Counted from the first letter of the stretch, positions 21,756 to 33,802 are shown. The stretch: DNA of 64,000 bases from Cordilura impudica (GCA_963682025.1 OY821520.1:243652507-243716506); one strand, 5' to 3'. The notes: generated from the letters alone by a model not told the origin. Program-made: numbers and translations.

Positions 21756-22605
21756 TTTTTTTTTTTTGTAATTCTTCTTTATCTCCAGCCTATCTAGTGT
21801 AAGTACTACAACATGTTGCACCAGTTTTATTTGTTCTCGACTATTAAAGGTAATAAAATACACATTTTTCGACTAAGGTTCACACATCTAGCAAGAGCAA
21901 TATTATAGCAAAAAGTTGTTGCCTTCGTTTTTTCGACTGACGAATAACGCGTTTAGAGAACCCCACCGATCGAAATTGGACAAAAAATTCGAAAGTAATT
22001 CTAATCAAATTCACTTAAAAATAGTCTTTATGTTTTGATAACAATCTAAACGCTGCATAAGAATCTTTTTTTTTTTCTTTCTAATAATAACATTAAGAAT
22101 TACATAGTTGTTTTTGTTGTTGTTTTTGTTTCTGGTTTTTGTTGTGTCTGTTATTTGTACAATAACAAAAAGGAAATGAAACTGTCTTAAGATTTATAGA
22201 CAGGAGTGGTTTGTTGGGTTTTATTATGTTTCGTCTTCTCACTGATGTTTTTGTTGTAGCCTTGCCTGTGAAGCTGCATTAAATGAGTGGACAAAATATG
22301 TATATAGTAAAAAAAAACAACAACAACATAAAAATTGTATAAATGACAATACAAAAAATAAAAAAGAAACGATAATGACATTGTTGGGTCTAAAAAAGAA
22401 ATTGTGTTGGACCAACTAAACTACCTGTGGAAAATTAATGAGAAAGTAAGAGCAACGAAATATTGTTTGATTTATAAAGAAAATTTGTTGAAAATAAAAA
22501 CAATAGCAAGAAATTTCTTTTAAGATACACAAAACAACAGGTTTTGTGAAAAATTAGGTAAGAAAATATAAAGGACCGACTGACTGAATTTAGAAATTAA
22601 AAAAG
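21756..22605. other. No recognisable gene
   Basis: AT-rich with runs of (GTT)n and (CAA)n (22105-22150, 22310-22330). No element end and no coding frame of note. Confidence 0.4.
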
Positions 22606-22609
22606 TCCC

Positions 22610-23568
22610 TTGCTATATCAAAAACATCAGCAGTAACTGCTACCTGATCATAGGAAAACGATCGTCAGTAACTGAAGAATCTTTTGTAACTGATTTCAGT
22701 GCTTTGGGAAAGTGATGACTTTTCGTAAAAAAAAAAGAAAACTAATGACTTTTTTATACGAAACAATGGATCACTTCTGAATTTTTTAAGGATTCTTATC
22801 ATTCGCACCTGATGATTTATTTTAAATAATACCGATCACATGTATCTTATGATTCTTCTCCAGGTCAATGCTCTGCTGTTACTAATACCATATCCATATG
22901 TAATTGATTGACTTTTTTATGGCACAACGATCATCAGTAATTGATGAATTTTATCGAGGAAAAATATTAGCAGCAACAATGTCTTCAGTGATAACTTTTC
23001 TTTAAGGATCTTCAGTAAATGGTACTTTTTTTTTCTAGAAAAACGATGATCAGTAACTTATCTTCGTTAGGGAAAATAATCCTCATCAGCTGATGAATAT
23101 TCGATGGAAAAAAGACCCTTAGTAGCTGTTGAATTTTATACGAAAATAACGATCATCAGTTGCTGATGACTTTTCGTAAGGAAAAAGATCAGTAAGTGAT
23201 AAGATTTCCATGTGAAAACAGAGATCAGTTATAATTGAACTAAACAAACTTTCTAACGAGAATCACTTGTGACTTTTTCACAAAACTGATGACTGATGAC
23301 TGTAACTGATGACTTTTCTATAGGACAATGATCTTCTGTAACTAATGTCATTTATATGCGAAATTGATCTACATTTATGTGGGGCAACGATGACTGGTAA
23401 TTGATCATTTTTCTCGAAAAAAAATATTTGCAGCAACAATTTCCTCAGTGACAACTTTTCTTTAAGAAAAGCGATCTTCATTAACCGATACCTTTTTTTA
23501 GAGGAAAGCGATGATCAGCAACTGATCTTCGTTAGGGAAAATGGTCCTGATCAGCTGATGAATTTTTT
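22610..23568 (+). repeat. Field of diverged ATCATCAGTAACTGATGA-type repeats
   Basis: A motif centred on GATCATCAGTAACTGATGAC and followed by TTTTC(T/G)(A/T)A(A/T)GGAAAA recurs at irregular 50-70 base spacing (for example near 22665, 22935, 23045, 23150, 23295, 23385, 23510). The core ATCAGTTACTGAT is itself nearly palindromic. Two longer blocks with AGCAACAATGTCTTCAGTG or AGCAACAATTTCCTCAGTG (22970 and 23432) repeat each other over about 130 bases. The 3' edge is cut by the element at 23570. No gene. Confidence 0.65.
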
Positions 23569-23569
23569 T

Positions 23570-24242
23570 AGAATCACTTTCTAAGTCGATTTAGCGATGT
23601 CCGCCCGTCCGTCCGTCCGTCTGTGTGTCCATGTAAACCTTGTAATCAAACTACAGGTCGTAAATATGAATATATTTTGATGAAGTTTGGTATGTAAGCT
23701 TTTATAGGATGAACGCTATTGAAATTGGTGAAATTCGGTCCCTGTTTAGACCTAGCCCCCATACAAAGGACCCCTATGAAATCAACATATATTGCCATAA
23801 GATCCAAATTATCATACAAATCTTAGTCAAATTGGGTTTGTATGTATATATTACATCCATTAATCAGTAGTCCAAACATGATCCCTATTGGACAACTGTT
23901 AGTCATAGGCCCCATATAGAGCTGCTTCCCGATCTTCACTTAAATCTATAAAAAAACAAAAATATTGCACTGATTCTTCTCAAATTTAGTTTGTATATAT
24001 TTTTGCAAAATACAAGAGATTTTACCAAACATGGTCAGGATCAGTCCATTTTGGGGCCTAGTCCCCATATAGATATAACATCCGATATGAACTTTTTCAT
24101 ATCTGCAGCCAAAAAAATTAATAAAAATCCCACTCAAATTTGGTTTATCTTATTTTCTATGTCCAGTTAGTTTGGCCTAAGAGATAGGGTCTCTAAACGC
24201 ATGGTATAGGGTATCGTATTTTCGTATTTTCTTACTTGTTTT
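23570..24242 (-). mobile_element. Helentron-like element, subfamily A, 3'-truncated
   Basis: In reverse orientation; begins in the middle of the 3' part (GAATCACTTTCTAAGTCGAT) without the terminal hairpin, then GTCCGCCCGTCCGTCCGTC and the conserved body, and ends GGTATAGGGTATCGTA followed by TTTTCGTATTTTCTTACTTG. The usual 20-bp palindrome is absent at the left end. The truncated side abuts the ATCAGT repeat field directly. Confidence 0.72.
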
Positions 24243-24720
24243 TTTTTATGTTATAACATTTAAATGAACTTCGATTTTTAGCTTTTCATCAACCGAGTAA
24301 CTGTGTTTGAATTTTTTTTATATATTCTAATTTCTCAACTAACGGAATTCTTGACATTTACTCACTCAATTTTGTTGTTGTTGTTTTAGCTTAACTAATG
24401 TGACTTAAAAAGAATATGTATTGTGAAAATACGAACTAATTAGAAAAACAAAAAAAAAAATTAGTGTGGAGGGCACTCCCGGAAAACACATATGTTGGTT
24501 AATTTAACAAAATTTCAAAAAAAAAAAAAAAAAATGAAGTTTCGCTTGAGTAAACCAATACGTTTAATTAAAGTGGAGTTAATTGAATAGCTTCTGAAAA
24601 AATTCAATAAAATTCAAACCTATATCAATTTTTAATGTACTTTAATGAAATTTTTTTAAATAATAAAAGAACAAAATAATTTTCAAAGAGTTCACAACTA
24701 ATTAGATAGTAATATAACAC
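24243..24720. other. No recognisable gene
   Basis: AT-rich, with poly(T), (GTT)n and poly(A) runs. Nothing is supported. Confidence 0.4.
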
Positions 24721-24799
24721 AATTGAGAAATTTTCGAAAAGTGGAGTTAGGCCTTATAGCTTCTGACCCATCCATATATAAAATTCATTTTCTGTTTGT

Positions 24800-25860
24800 T
24801 TGTTTTTTTTTGTTTGACCGCTATAGAAATTTGTATTTTTCAACGGAATTCTCTAAAATTTGGTACACACGATATCTGTACCCCAGGAAAGGTCGCCATG
24901 TGCTTCCTACCGGCCACGCCTACTTTTACGCCCACTTTTTATATACAATTCATTTTAAGTTTTTTGTTATATTTGGTCGGTATACAAATTTTTATTTGTG
25001 AAGGGATTTCTCTGAAATTTGGTACATACAATCTCTATGCTCCAGGGAAGGTTACCACATGTTTATTACTGGCCACGCCTACTTTTACGCCCACTTTTAA
25101 TATAAAATTCCTTTTTTTCGTATATTTGTCCACTATACAAATTATTATTTGTTAACGAATTTCTCTAAAATTTGGTACACACGATCTCTGTACTCCAGAT
25201 AAGGACACCATGTGCTTCTTATCGGCCATGCCTACTTTTGCGCCCACTTTTTATATACAATTCATTTTCTGTTTTTTGATAACTTGTTCGCTATACAAAT
25301 TTTTATTTGTGAACGGATTTCTCTGCAATTTGGTACATACAATCTGTGTACTCCAGGGAAGGTCACCATATGCTTCCTACAGGCCACGCCTACATGTACG
25401 CCCACTTTTCATATGATATTTCTTTCTGATTTTTCGTATATTTGTTCACTATACAAATTATTATTTGTTAACGGATTCGCTAAAATTTGGTACACACGAT
25501 CTTTGTACTCCATATGCTTCTTATCGGCCATGCCTACTTTTACGCCCACTTTTTATATACCATTAATTTTCTGTTTTTAGTATATTTTTTCGCTACACAA
25601 ATTTTAAGTTTTCTCTGCAATTTGGTACATACTATCTCTATACACTGGCCACGCCTACTTTGCGCCCACTTCTTTTTAAATTTTTATGGGTTTCGCTCGA
25701 ATTTACTGCATATTATTCTCATATCCCAGGCAAGGTTGTCATATATTTTTATCGGCCACGACCCCTTTTTTTAATTTTCTATATACGCTTTCAGGGTTTG
25801 TTAACATATTTTAATTTTTCAATGGATTTCCCTAAAACTTTGTGCATAAATCTCTTTACT
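24800..25860 (+). repeat. Tandem array, about 150-165-bp unit, six to seven copies
   Basis: Each unit carries TTTGGTACA(C/T)AC, an ATCTCTGTACTCCAGG-like stretch, AAGGTCACCATATGCTTCCT, GGCCACGCCTACTTTTACG and CCCACTTTTTATATA, then CTATACAAATTTTTATTTGT. Units begin near 24838, 25005, 25160, 25318, 25480 and 25615, and the last (to about 25860) is weak. Overlapping frames in all three plus frames through the array are translations of the repeat. Confidence 0.8.
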
Positions 25861-26228
25861 AGCTACTCTTGAGTTTACACCATTATAAATAAATATTGTA
25901 AATCAACATATTATTAATATTCCCGTCTTGCCGTTTTTACTATATGATTTTTAACACCCCAAAATTAGAGCAGATTTATTTCATGGTTGAACAGATACAG
26001 TTTGACTACCACTGTTAGGATTACTCCGTTGAGGTTAATTCATACAAATATTTCCATCTCGCCTTTTTAACTACATTGGAAAGCAACTTATTACAAATAT
26101 TTCCATTTCATCGTTTTCACTATGAAAGTGAGTTGTAAAGGTGTAAAAAGAACTATTTGCAATTGTGACCTGGGCATGAAAGCATAGCATATAAGCCGTA
26201 CTTTACTACACAGAGCTCTAGAAAACCC

Positions 26229-26695
26229 GTATCGAGTCTCAACGAGTTAGACAATTTGAGTCGAGAAATGCTGAAATACCTGAGCAAACCCAATAACGTG
26301 TTGAAGCCCAAAGATCAAGACAAAATTTGTTAAGAGAAGCGGAAATGCCCGAATCTACTCAAGGGCGTCTAGAAATTCAGCGGCTAAGACAAGCAGAGTC
26401 GAGAGAATGTGAAAATCCTGAAACGACTCAACAACGTCTTCAGGCCCAACGCATAAGACAAGTTGAGCCCAGGGAATGTGAACCTGCTGAAACGACTGTA
26501 ATATCCCTACCAGAAAACTTTTATAAGTTGGTTCCCTTATTGCAAGATATGGTACTAAAGTTTTTCCTAACATAACGTACATAAGAGGACAATCTCTTAC
26601 GGTAGCAGGTATCAACTTAGAATCTCCCTGTTTTTCCTATAGACAATTATATGTCGCCTGCTTCAGAAATGTTGTATATCCCAAAGCTCTAGAAT
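26229..26695 (+). pseudogene. Helitron protein remnant: N-terminal arginine/glutamine repeats joined to helicase C-terminus
   Basis: One frame gives three to four copies of a 25-residue charged unit (for example ENPETTQQRLQAQRIRQVEP), as found near the N-terminus of some insect Helitron proteins; a TAA interrupts it at 26294. After VISLPENFYKLVPLLQDMV the sequence shifts and the next recognisable codons (26577-26695) are RGQSLTVAGINLESPCFS, RQLYVACFRN and VVYPKALE, the last residues of the helicase. All of Rep and nearly all helicase motifs have been deleted. Confidence 0.75.
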
Positions 26696-26788
26696 AACTT
26701 AAGTTCATAACTTTTAGACATCATACACTCAAAATAATCCATGCATATACATAGTTAGTTGTAATGGTAAACAGGCGCTGAGTACTTA

Positions 26789-27704
26789 AGCCCCAATGAA
26801 CAAATTTCCCAAAAAAAATGCACTTATTCCCCGAAAAATTGGGGATTAACTTCATGATGGACAAATTCCCCAAATTTAAAAAAAGGTCACCATAAGAAAT
26901 AGACAAATTCTCCACACTGCTCTCAATATCTGTCTTGCAATAAACGTATTTCAAATCTGTATTCTTTTCAATATCATAATTTAGGTGCGCGGAATGGAGC
27001 CTAGCTGAAATATCGGAATGATCTGAAGAATATAATTTGTCAATTAAAATAAGTTGACAACAACAGCGCGGCAGCATTGGTGAGGCTGCCAAATGCTCGG
27101 AACCGGCGCGCGAATATCCGAATGATCTGAAAAGTATATTTTGGCGATTAAAATAAGTTGACGACAACAGCGCGGCAGCAAGGATGTAGCTGCCAAATGT
27201 GCGGACGCGGACGCGACTCGCTCGCGGAACACAGCTTAGTGAGAAGTCTTATGATAAATTTTATCTAAGTATGTATGTGCAAAAAATACTATACATATGT
27301 TATAAGCAGTTTCTTAAAGCAACCTTGCGGCACAATTTCAAACGTCGCATTCATTTTCCATTTTTGAAACTTCTATGAATTTGACGTCTCTGTTCAATGG
27401 TGATCACTTATAATTCAATTTTTAAAAGTTCTGATTCCTTTAATTTGCAAACGATTCCGTTATATTTGAGGTTTACAAAATTAAATAAACTTCAAAAAAT
27501 AAAAAGTTAAAGCGGTTTCGCAGCTTATATTTAAGCATTTTTGCTGCAGCGTCTTATAAAAAAACTTCTAAATTTAATTAAAAAATGAATTTACTCCCCA
27601 AAAAACGTAAACATTGGGGAATTTCTTCATCATGAACAAATTCCCCAATCTCATACAAATTTTTGGGGAGAACGTTTTTTTGGGGAATTTGTTCATTAGG
27701 GACT
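26789..27704. mobile_element. Long-TIR non-autonomous DNA element
   Basis: The left end (AGCCCCAATGAACAAATTTC) and the inverted right end (AGTCCCTAATGAACAAATTC) match over about 100 bases, both rich in CCCCAAAAA or CCCCAATTT blocks. AGTACTT flanks both sides (26781-26787 and 27706-27712), a likely 7-8 base target duplication. The interior has a direct duplication of about 95 bases (27010-27090 and 27113-27200) sharing ATAAGTTGAC and ACAACAGCGCGGCAGCA, noticeably more GC-rich than the window. No transposase is present. A Mutator-like origin is possible but unproven. Confidence 0.68.
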
Positions 27705-27712
27705 AAGTACTT

Positions 27713-28042
27713 CAGGTCAAAGGCCTTTGGATCCCGGGAAAGACCGGGTAAAAACAGCTAAATAGTAACTTATGATTTCTTTAATAGAACTAAATTAAAA
27801 TTTATTACAAACTGCAATTAATTTTTGCAATTAAAGTTCTGAATTTTTTCTTATTTTTTAAATTTTTTGAATATAAATCTGAATAAAAATATAAAATATG
27901 ATCTGAATTTAGTTAAAGTTTGTTTATTTGATTTTTTTTTAATTTTGTAAATAAAAAAAAAATTATTGGAATATTTTGAAATTACTCTTTATTTAAAAAT
28001 AAATATAATTTCAATTTATTTTACTTGATGTTTTCATATTTA
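27713..28042. other. No recognisable gene
   Basis: Extremely AT-rich (TTAAATTT/AATTTTTT runs). Nothing is supported. Confidence 0.4.
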
Positions 28043-28500
28043 CTGGCAGAGCCCAGCACTCGAAATTCGAGTGCAAATTTTAGGAAATTTTATTTTTTTC
28101 TTTAAATTTTTTTCTTTCAATGTTTTTTTAAATCTGTATATAGTCTATATATAAAATTTATGAATATTTAAATAAAATTCACTAAATTGTGAATTTTTAA
28201 ATAAAATTCATTAAATATCGTTATAAATATTTGATGAACACACAGAAGAAATATAAATGGGATTGTTCATAAATTATTTTATGAGAGCCTAAAGGTATGC
28301 TAATCAATTTATTCAATTCACAATTCAATACAGGGCGACTAAAATGTACCCTTTTTGATGCACAGTTGATGAATTCTGGATTGGCTAAAATTGATTAGCA
28401 TGCCTATAGGCTCTTAATAAATTATTTATTATAAATATTTGATTTTATTTCATTTACTATATTTCTGCACTTCTCCTTCATATGAACCATAACTAATAAC
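28043..28500 (-). mobile_element. Helitron variant (copy 5), longer subtype
   Basis: In reverse orientation, the hairpin GCACTCGAAATTCGAGTGC is perfect at 28056-28074 but the terminal CTRR reads CCAG (28043-28046). The interior holds an inverted pair: TATGCTAATCAATTTATTCA with ATTCACAATTCAATACAGGGCG, and its inverse around 28370-28400. The same arrangement and the same sequence beyond it (TTCTGCACTTCTCCTTCATATG) recur at 54903-55235, so this is a defined longer subtype whose 5' end lies near 28500. Confidence 0.62.
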
Positions 28501-29173
28501 AAATGTTTCTCTTTAGTTTTATTTTTAATTTTTGTATTTATCTTTTTAACAAAATTGTTGCCTTAACATTCATCTTTCATTTTTGCTCATATGGTTTTGC
28601 TGCTTTTTGCAATTTTTGTTTTTTTTTAATAAAAATACATGAATTTTTGTATGCACCATTGTTGTGTTAAAATTTTGTAGCATTTTTTCTTGCAATGGCT
28701 TTTCCATATGGAAGTATTATCAGTTACTTATGGCTTTTTGAAAGAAAATGATAATCAATAACTAGGCAAACGATCGTCAGTAGCTAATGAGCCATAAGTA
28801 ATGACTTTTCTTTAGTAACAAGATCACCAGTTTCTTTTCAGTTTCATATTTAAATAGAACAAATAAAGATCTTCAAGACTTTTCTTTTCTTCAGTTCTAC
28901 CATGTGAACATGGCCCCATATTCAAAAAGCAGGTACATTTTATTATTTTACAATCTTGTGATATGTAGACTAAACAAAAAAGTGAAACCCTTAAATAATT
29001 CTTACGTTTTTTATTTACTTATATTTTAACAAACAAATGTCAATTTGGGGTATATAGAAAATAGAACTATACTAATAATAAAAAGAGAAAAAAAACTAAA
29101 TCTCAAGTAAATATAATAGTTTATTTTTATCAAACAAATCAAATAGAAAAATTTTATTAAAAAAAGCAAATAA
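28501..29173. other. AT-rich sequence with an outlying piece of the ATCAGT repeat
   Basis: Bases 28705-28890 contain TATCAGTTACTTATGGCTTTT, CGATCGTCAGTAGCTAATGA and AAGTAATGACTTTTCTTTAG, the same motif as the field at 22610-23568. The remainder is AT-rich without features. Confidence 0.5.
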
Positions 29174-29955
29174 AAACATGTAAGAAAATTATAGTTGTTC
29201 TGGACCAACTATCCGATACCCTATACCATGCGTTTAGAGACCCTATCTCTTAGGCCCAACTTACTGGATATAGAAAATAAGCATAAACCAAATTTGAGTG
29301 GGATTTTTATTATTTTTTTTGGCTGCAGATATGAAAAAGTTCATATCGGATGCTGTGGGGACTAGGCCCATAAATGGACCGATCCAGACTATGTTTGGTA
29401 AAGTTTTTTTGTATTTTGTAAAAATATATACAAACAAAATTTGAGAAGAATCAGTGCAATATTTTTGTTTTTTGATAGATTTAAGTGAAGATCGGGAAGC
29501 AGCTCTATATGGGGCCTATGACTAAGAGTTTTCCCATAGGGATCATTTTTGGACTACTCATTAATGGATGTAATAAACGCATACAAACCCAATTTTATAA
29601 GATCTATATGACAATTTGGATCTTATGGCAATTTATGTCGATTTCATAGGGGTCATTTGTATGGGGGCTAGGTCTGAACATAGACCGATTCCCACCAATT
29701 TCAACAGCGTTCATCCCATCGCCGGTAAAAGCTTATATACCAATTTTCATCAAAATACATTTATATTTGCGACCTGCAGTTTGATTAACAAGGTTTACAT
29801 GGACACACAGACGGACGGACGGACGGACACATCGTTAAATCGAATCAGTTAGTGATTCTGATTCGACCGGTATAATAAAAGATGGGTCTGGGTCAAATAT
29901 TTGGTAGTTACAAACAGCAGCACAAAGTCATTATACCCAAACCACATAGTGGTAT
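29174..29955 (+). mobile_element. Helentron-like element, subfamily A, 3' end cut by the palindromic element
   Basis: The 5' palindrome is altered to TAGTTGTTCTGGACCAACTA but keeps its symmetry by paired changes. The body is complete and the GTCY core (GACGGACGGACGGACGGAC) is at 29809-29827. The 3' end stops within the terminal hairpin at CCACATAGTGGTAT; the large palindrome starts nine bases later. Confidence 0.75.
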
Positions 29956-29963
29956 ATGTATAA

Positions 29964-32843
29964 TAGGGTGGCCCTTCGTTATATGGAGGGAAAAAAAAAG
30001 TGTTCAAACTGTCGGTCTCACCCACTAGAAATATGCGAATAGCAAAAAAACTGAGAAATACAAAGTTTTGGGCCAATCAAAAAACGTTTAGTCGTGGCGC
30101 AAAGCGATTGAAAATTTCAAGTGTGTTTATGTGGGGAAAATATGACTTTTTTCAGATTTTACGAAAATTTCGTTCTATAGTTTAATTTTTCCAACAAGCT
30201 CTTACATAATTCGGGATCAGTATTAAATTATCCTTTCAAAAGGCTATAAAACTTCAAAATCGTATGAAACGTCGCCAAGAAAAAGCATGCCCCAGACCAC
30301 TTCTGTGCCAAAAAAAACTAGGTCATGAAATTTGATGGCATTTTTTTCAACTTTGAGAAATTGATTAAAGCCATCATTCTTTTTTGGTCTCTATACTTAT
30401 AAGTACTCAGATATGAAGTATTGTTTTATTACCACGTTGTTAACCTATTGCGCATTGAGACCGAAAATTGGAAATTTTTTGATAAAATTTGTTAAACTCC
30501 TTTTTCAAGTTTGAAAAAATTTTCTTAAACAAAATTTAAAAAAATGAATCTATCACTTTAAGGTTTTATGAAATACATATTGCATATTAACAGTGTGAAT
30601 TTTTAAGTAAATCCCTCTCCCAGAACTTTTTTGACAAGGATTTTATTTTCGCGGATTTCGAGAAAAAGTGGATTTTTGTGAAATATTCTGTAAATGTACT
30701 CTTTCTAAATACTTTGTATCAAAAATTCATCGCTTTTCTACTTTTAACTATTATAGTTTATCCTAATAGCCTAGGGTTTCTGAAAAAAATAATATGACTC
30801 CAGTAACCCTTTTGGAATTGGGGTCACATATGTCCCCAAACTAATAAAAGACAATTTATTCAAAAAATTCAAATATTTTGTAAGTGCTGTCCAATTTTTA
30901 GATGCGGCGCTTAAAATATAATAACCAAATATGTAGAAGTTTCGTTCCAAAAATTTGGGATAAATCCGAGAACGTTAACCCATTATTTGCCAAGGCCAGC
31001 TTTGGATTTTAAGATATTTTAAAATAAAAATTACCTAAAACGAGTTTTTCTATTAAACTCGTTGATACCACTATTTGGAATTTAAGGAAAATAATTTGGT
31101 TAATTTTTATTTATTTAACCCTTCAGTGCTCCTGAGATCAAAATTATCCATTGTGATATATCTCTGGTGCAATTATCTGCTTATTGCTCGCGAATATAAA
31201 TTAAAATTAAATTAAAAAAAAAATTAAATTAAAAAATAGGACGTTTTTTGAAATTCGCTTTGATTTAATTTTGTAATTTATTCCATTAAAAATTATATTA
31301 ATTTAATATTACCTTTTATATATATTATTATATTTGAAATTTACTTTTATTTAATAAACTATTTAAAACTGGGAAATAAAATGGTGGAAGTTTCAAAACA
31401 TGTAGGTGACATTGAAGATAATATAAAGCGACCGATTATAAAAAATCAAAAAATGTCAACCATTATAAGTGATGGCATCTTCACCGATTGACCTGAAATT
31501 TTTTTTGCCGTTTTTTATCATCCACCAAATTGGTGGGTGAGACAGCAATAAATTCAACTATTACTTTATTACATAAGGTAATTTTATAACAAAATTGGTT
31601 ATAAGTTGTTTTAATTTATATTCGCCAGCAATAAGCAAATAATTGCACCAAAGATATATCACAATGGATTATTTTGATCCCAGGAGCACTGAATGGTTAA
31701 ATAAATAAAAATTAACCAAATTATTTTCCTTAAATTCCAAATAGTGGTATCAACGAGTTTAATAGAAAAACTCGTTTTAGGTAATTTTTATTTTAAAATA
31801 TCTTAAAATCCAAAGCTGGCCTTGGCAAATAATGGGTTAACGTTCTCGGATTTATCCCAAATTTTTGGAACGAAACTTCTACATATTTGGTTATTATATT
31901 TTAAGCGCCGCATCTAAAAATTGGACAGCACTTACAAAATATTTGAATTTTTTGAATAAATTGTCTTTTATTAGTTTGGGGACATATGTGACCCCAATTC
32001 CAAAAGGGTTACTGGAGTCATATTATTTTTTTCAGAAACCCTAGGCTATTAAGATAAACTATAATAGTTAAAAGTAGAAAAGCGATGAATTTTTGATACA
32101 AAGTATTTAGAAAGAGTACATTTACAGAATATTTCACAAAAATCCACTTTTTCTCGAAATCCGCGAAAATAAAATCCTTGTCAAAAAAGTTCTGGGAGAG
32201 GGATTTACTTAAAAATTCACACTGTTAATATGCTATATGTATTTCATAAAACCTTAAAGTGATAGATTCATTTTTTTAAATTTTGTTTAAGAAAATTTTT
32301 TCAAACTTGAAAAAGGAGTTTAACAAATTTTATCAAAAAATTTCCAATTTTCGGTCTCAATGCGCAATAGGTTAACAACGTGGTAATAAAACAATACTTC
32401 ATATCTGAGTACTTATAAGTATAGAGACCAAAAAAGAATGATGGCTTTAATCAATTTCTCAAAGTTGAAAAAAATGCCATCAAATTTCATGACCTAGTTT
32501 TTTTTTTTGGCACAAAAGTGGTCTGGGGCATTTGCTATTTCTTGGCGACGTTTCATACGATTTTGAAGTTTTATAGCCTTTTGAAAGGATAATTTAATAC
32601 TGATCCCGAATTATGTAAGAGCTTGTCGGAAAAATTAAACTATAGAACGAAATTTTCGTAAAATCTGAAAAAAGTCATATTTTCCCCACATAAACACACT
32701 TGAAATTTTCAATCGCTTTGCGCCACGACTAAACGTTTTCTGATTGGCCCAAAATTTTGTATTTCTCAGTTTTTTTGCTATTCGCATATTTCTAGGGGGT
32801 GAGACCGACAGTTTGAACACTTTTTTTATTAAGGACCACCCTA
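29964..32843. mobile_element. Giant palindromic (fold-back) element, 1.24-kb arms, TAGGGTGG termini
   Basis: The left arm 29964-31199 and right arm 31608-32843 are inverted copies with only occasional differences (for example CCCACTAG against CCCCCTAG; AAAAAGCATGCCCC against AAATAGCAAATGCCCC), separated by a 408-base unique loop. The outer ends read TAGGGTGGCCCTT and TAGGGTGGTCCTT. The flanks ATGTATAA (29956-29963) and ATGTATAT (32844-32851) agree at seven of eight positions, as expected for an 8-bp target duplication. The arms encode nothing recognised; a 61-codon frame appears once in each arm because they are copies. The loop has a short ATG frame at 31381 (MVEVSKHVGDIEDNIKRP) without known match. 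Ends and duplication length point to a hAT-like mobiliser. Confidence 0.85.
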
Positions 32844-32851
32844 ATGTATAT

Positions 32852-33802
32852 ATATATAAACAGTGTTGACAACGCTTAACATTCTAAGATTTCCAATTAC
32901 CATATTCTAAACTATTAATTTTAGGTTTATAAATAAAACTGTTAACAAAATTTATATAAAAAATTGTAATAATATAAAATGACTGTCAATTCACACGGCC
33001 TTTTGAATATGGTTTTTGAACCAGTTCTAGTACATTTAAACTCTTAAGTTGTAGAAAACAACAGACTTCAACTGATGCTAATAAATTAAGCTGGAAAAAT
33101 AAGAGTTGTAAATTTAATTTCAATTATACTTATTGTGAAAAGTAGTTGCAATTTAATCGATTAAAGCCACAATTGCTTTAGATTTAAACTCAAGTCCAGC
33201 CATGAGTGTTATTTTCTTTTACAGTTTTTTCTTAATACTTTTTTTTTTTTTTTTGTTTTTTGGTTTTAAATTATGATTAGTTTATGATCATTAATTAGAT
33301 TTAATTTCATTTGGTTCGGTTTTAGTTTTCGTTTTTCTATAAACTTTTGCCTGAAATATATTTCGGTATTTTTCTTATTTTTACTTTTCCCTCATATTAA
33401 CAGCATTAAAGTTGCGTGTTCATTAGCGCTTTTGTAAAGTAGAAGAGTGAGAAAATGTGTATGAAATAAATTTGAAAAACAGGCTTTATCATTTTTTTTT
33501 TTTTTTTTTTTTTTGAAGTTCGAAGTCTTAGCATGGAACGTGTGTCTTTAATTATTATCTACAGCAAAATAACTGATGATGGCAACACTATGAGTGCGAT
33601 GAGTAAGGAAAAATGAATTTTAGCTTAGTAACATCAAAACTAGAGAATAGGGTAATCGGAGCTTTGAAAAATCTCTAGCTAAAAAAAAACCAACAAAATT
33701 GTGTTCATTCGTGGCTATGTTGCCAACAAATAATCCTTAATTTGCTATCATTACAAAAGTTTTCCCATCTATTTTTGATTCGCTAGAGACTTTGCGATAT
33801 AT
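32852..33802. other. No recognisable gene
   Basis: AT-rich with two long poly(T) runs (33240-33254, 33491-33514). No element end or convincing frame. Confidence 0.4.

Larger units (their letters stand above)
24720..26700 (+). mobile_element. Internally deleted Helitron with tandem non-coding array
   Basis: The unit at 24800-25860 and the coding remnant at 26229-26695 are arranged as in the Helitron at 8367-10275: CCACGCC-containing repeats, then helicase C-terminal codons. The middle of the Rep-helicase gene is deleted. The two outer ends were not identified, so the coordinates are approximate. Confidence 0.6.

Noticed and set aside
24723..25872. Overlapping 68-122 codon plus-strand frames with repeating hydrophobic blocks
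   Set aside because: They follow the period of the 150-165 bp array in all three frames and share no family motif.
30000..32820. Two nearly identical 61-codon proteins in opposite orientation (30000-30185 and 32635-32820)
   Set aside because: They exist because the two arms of the palindrome are copies; the frame has no known motif and covers only a small part of the arm.
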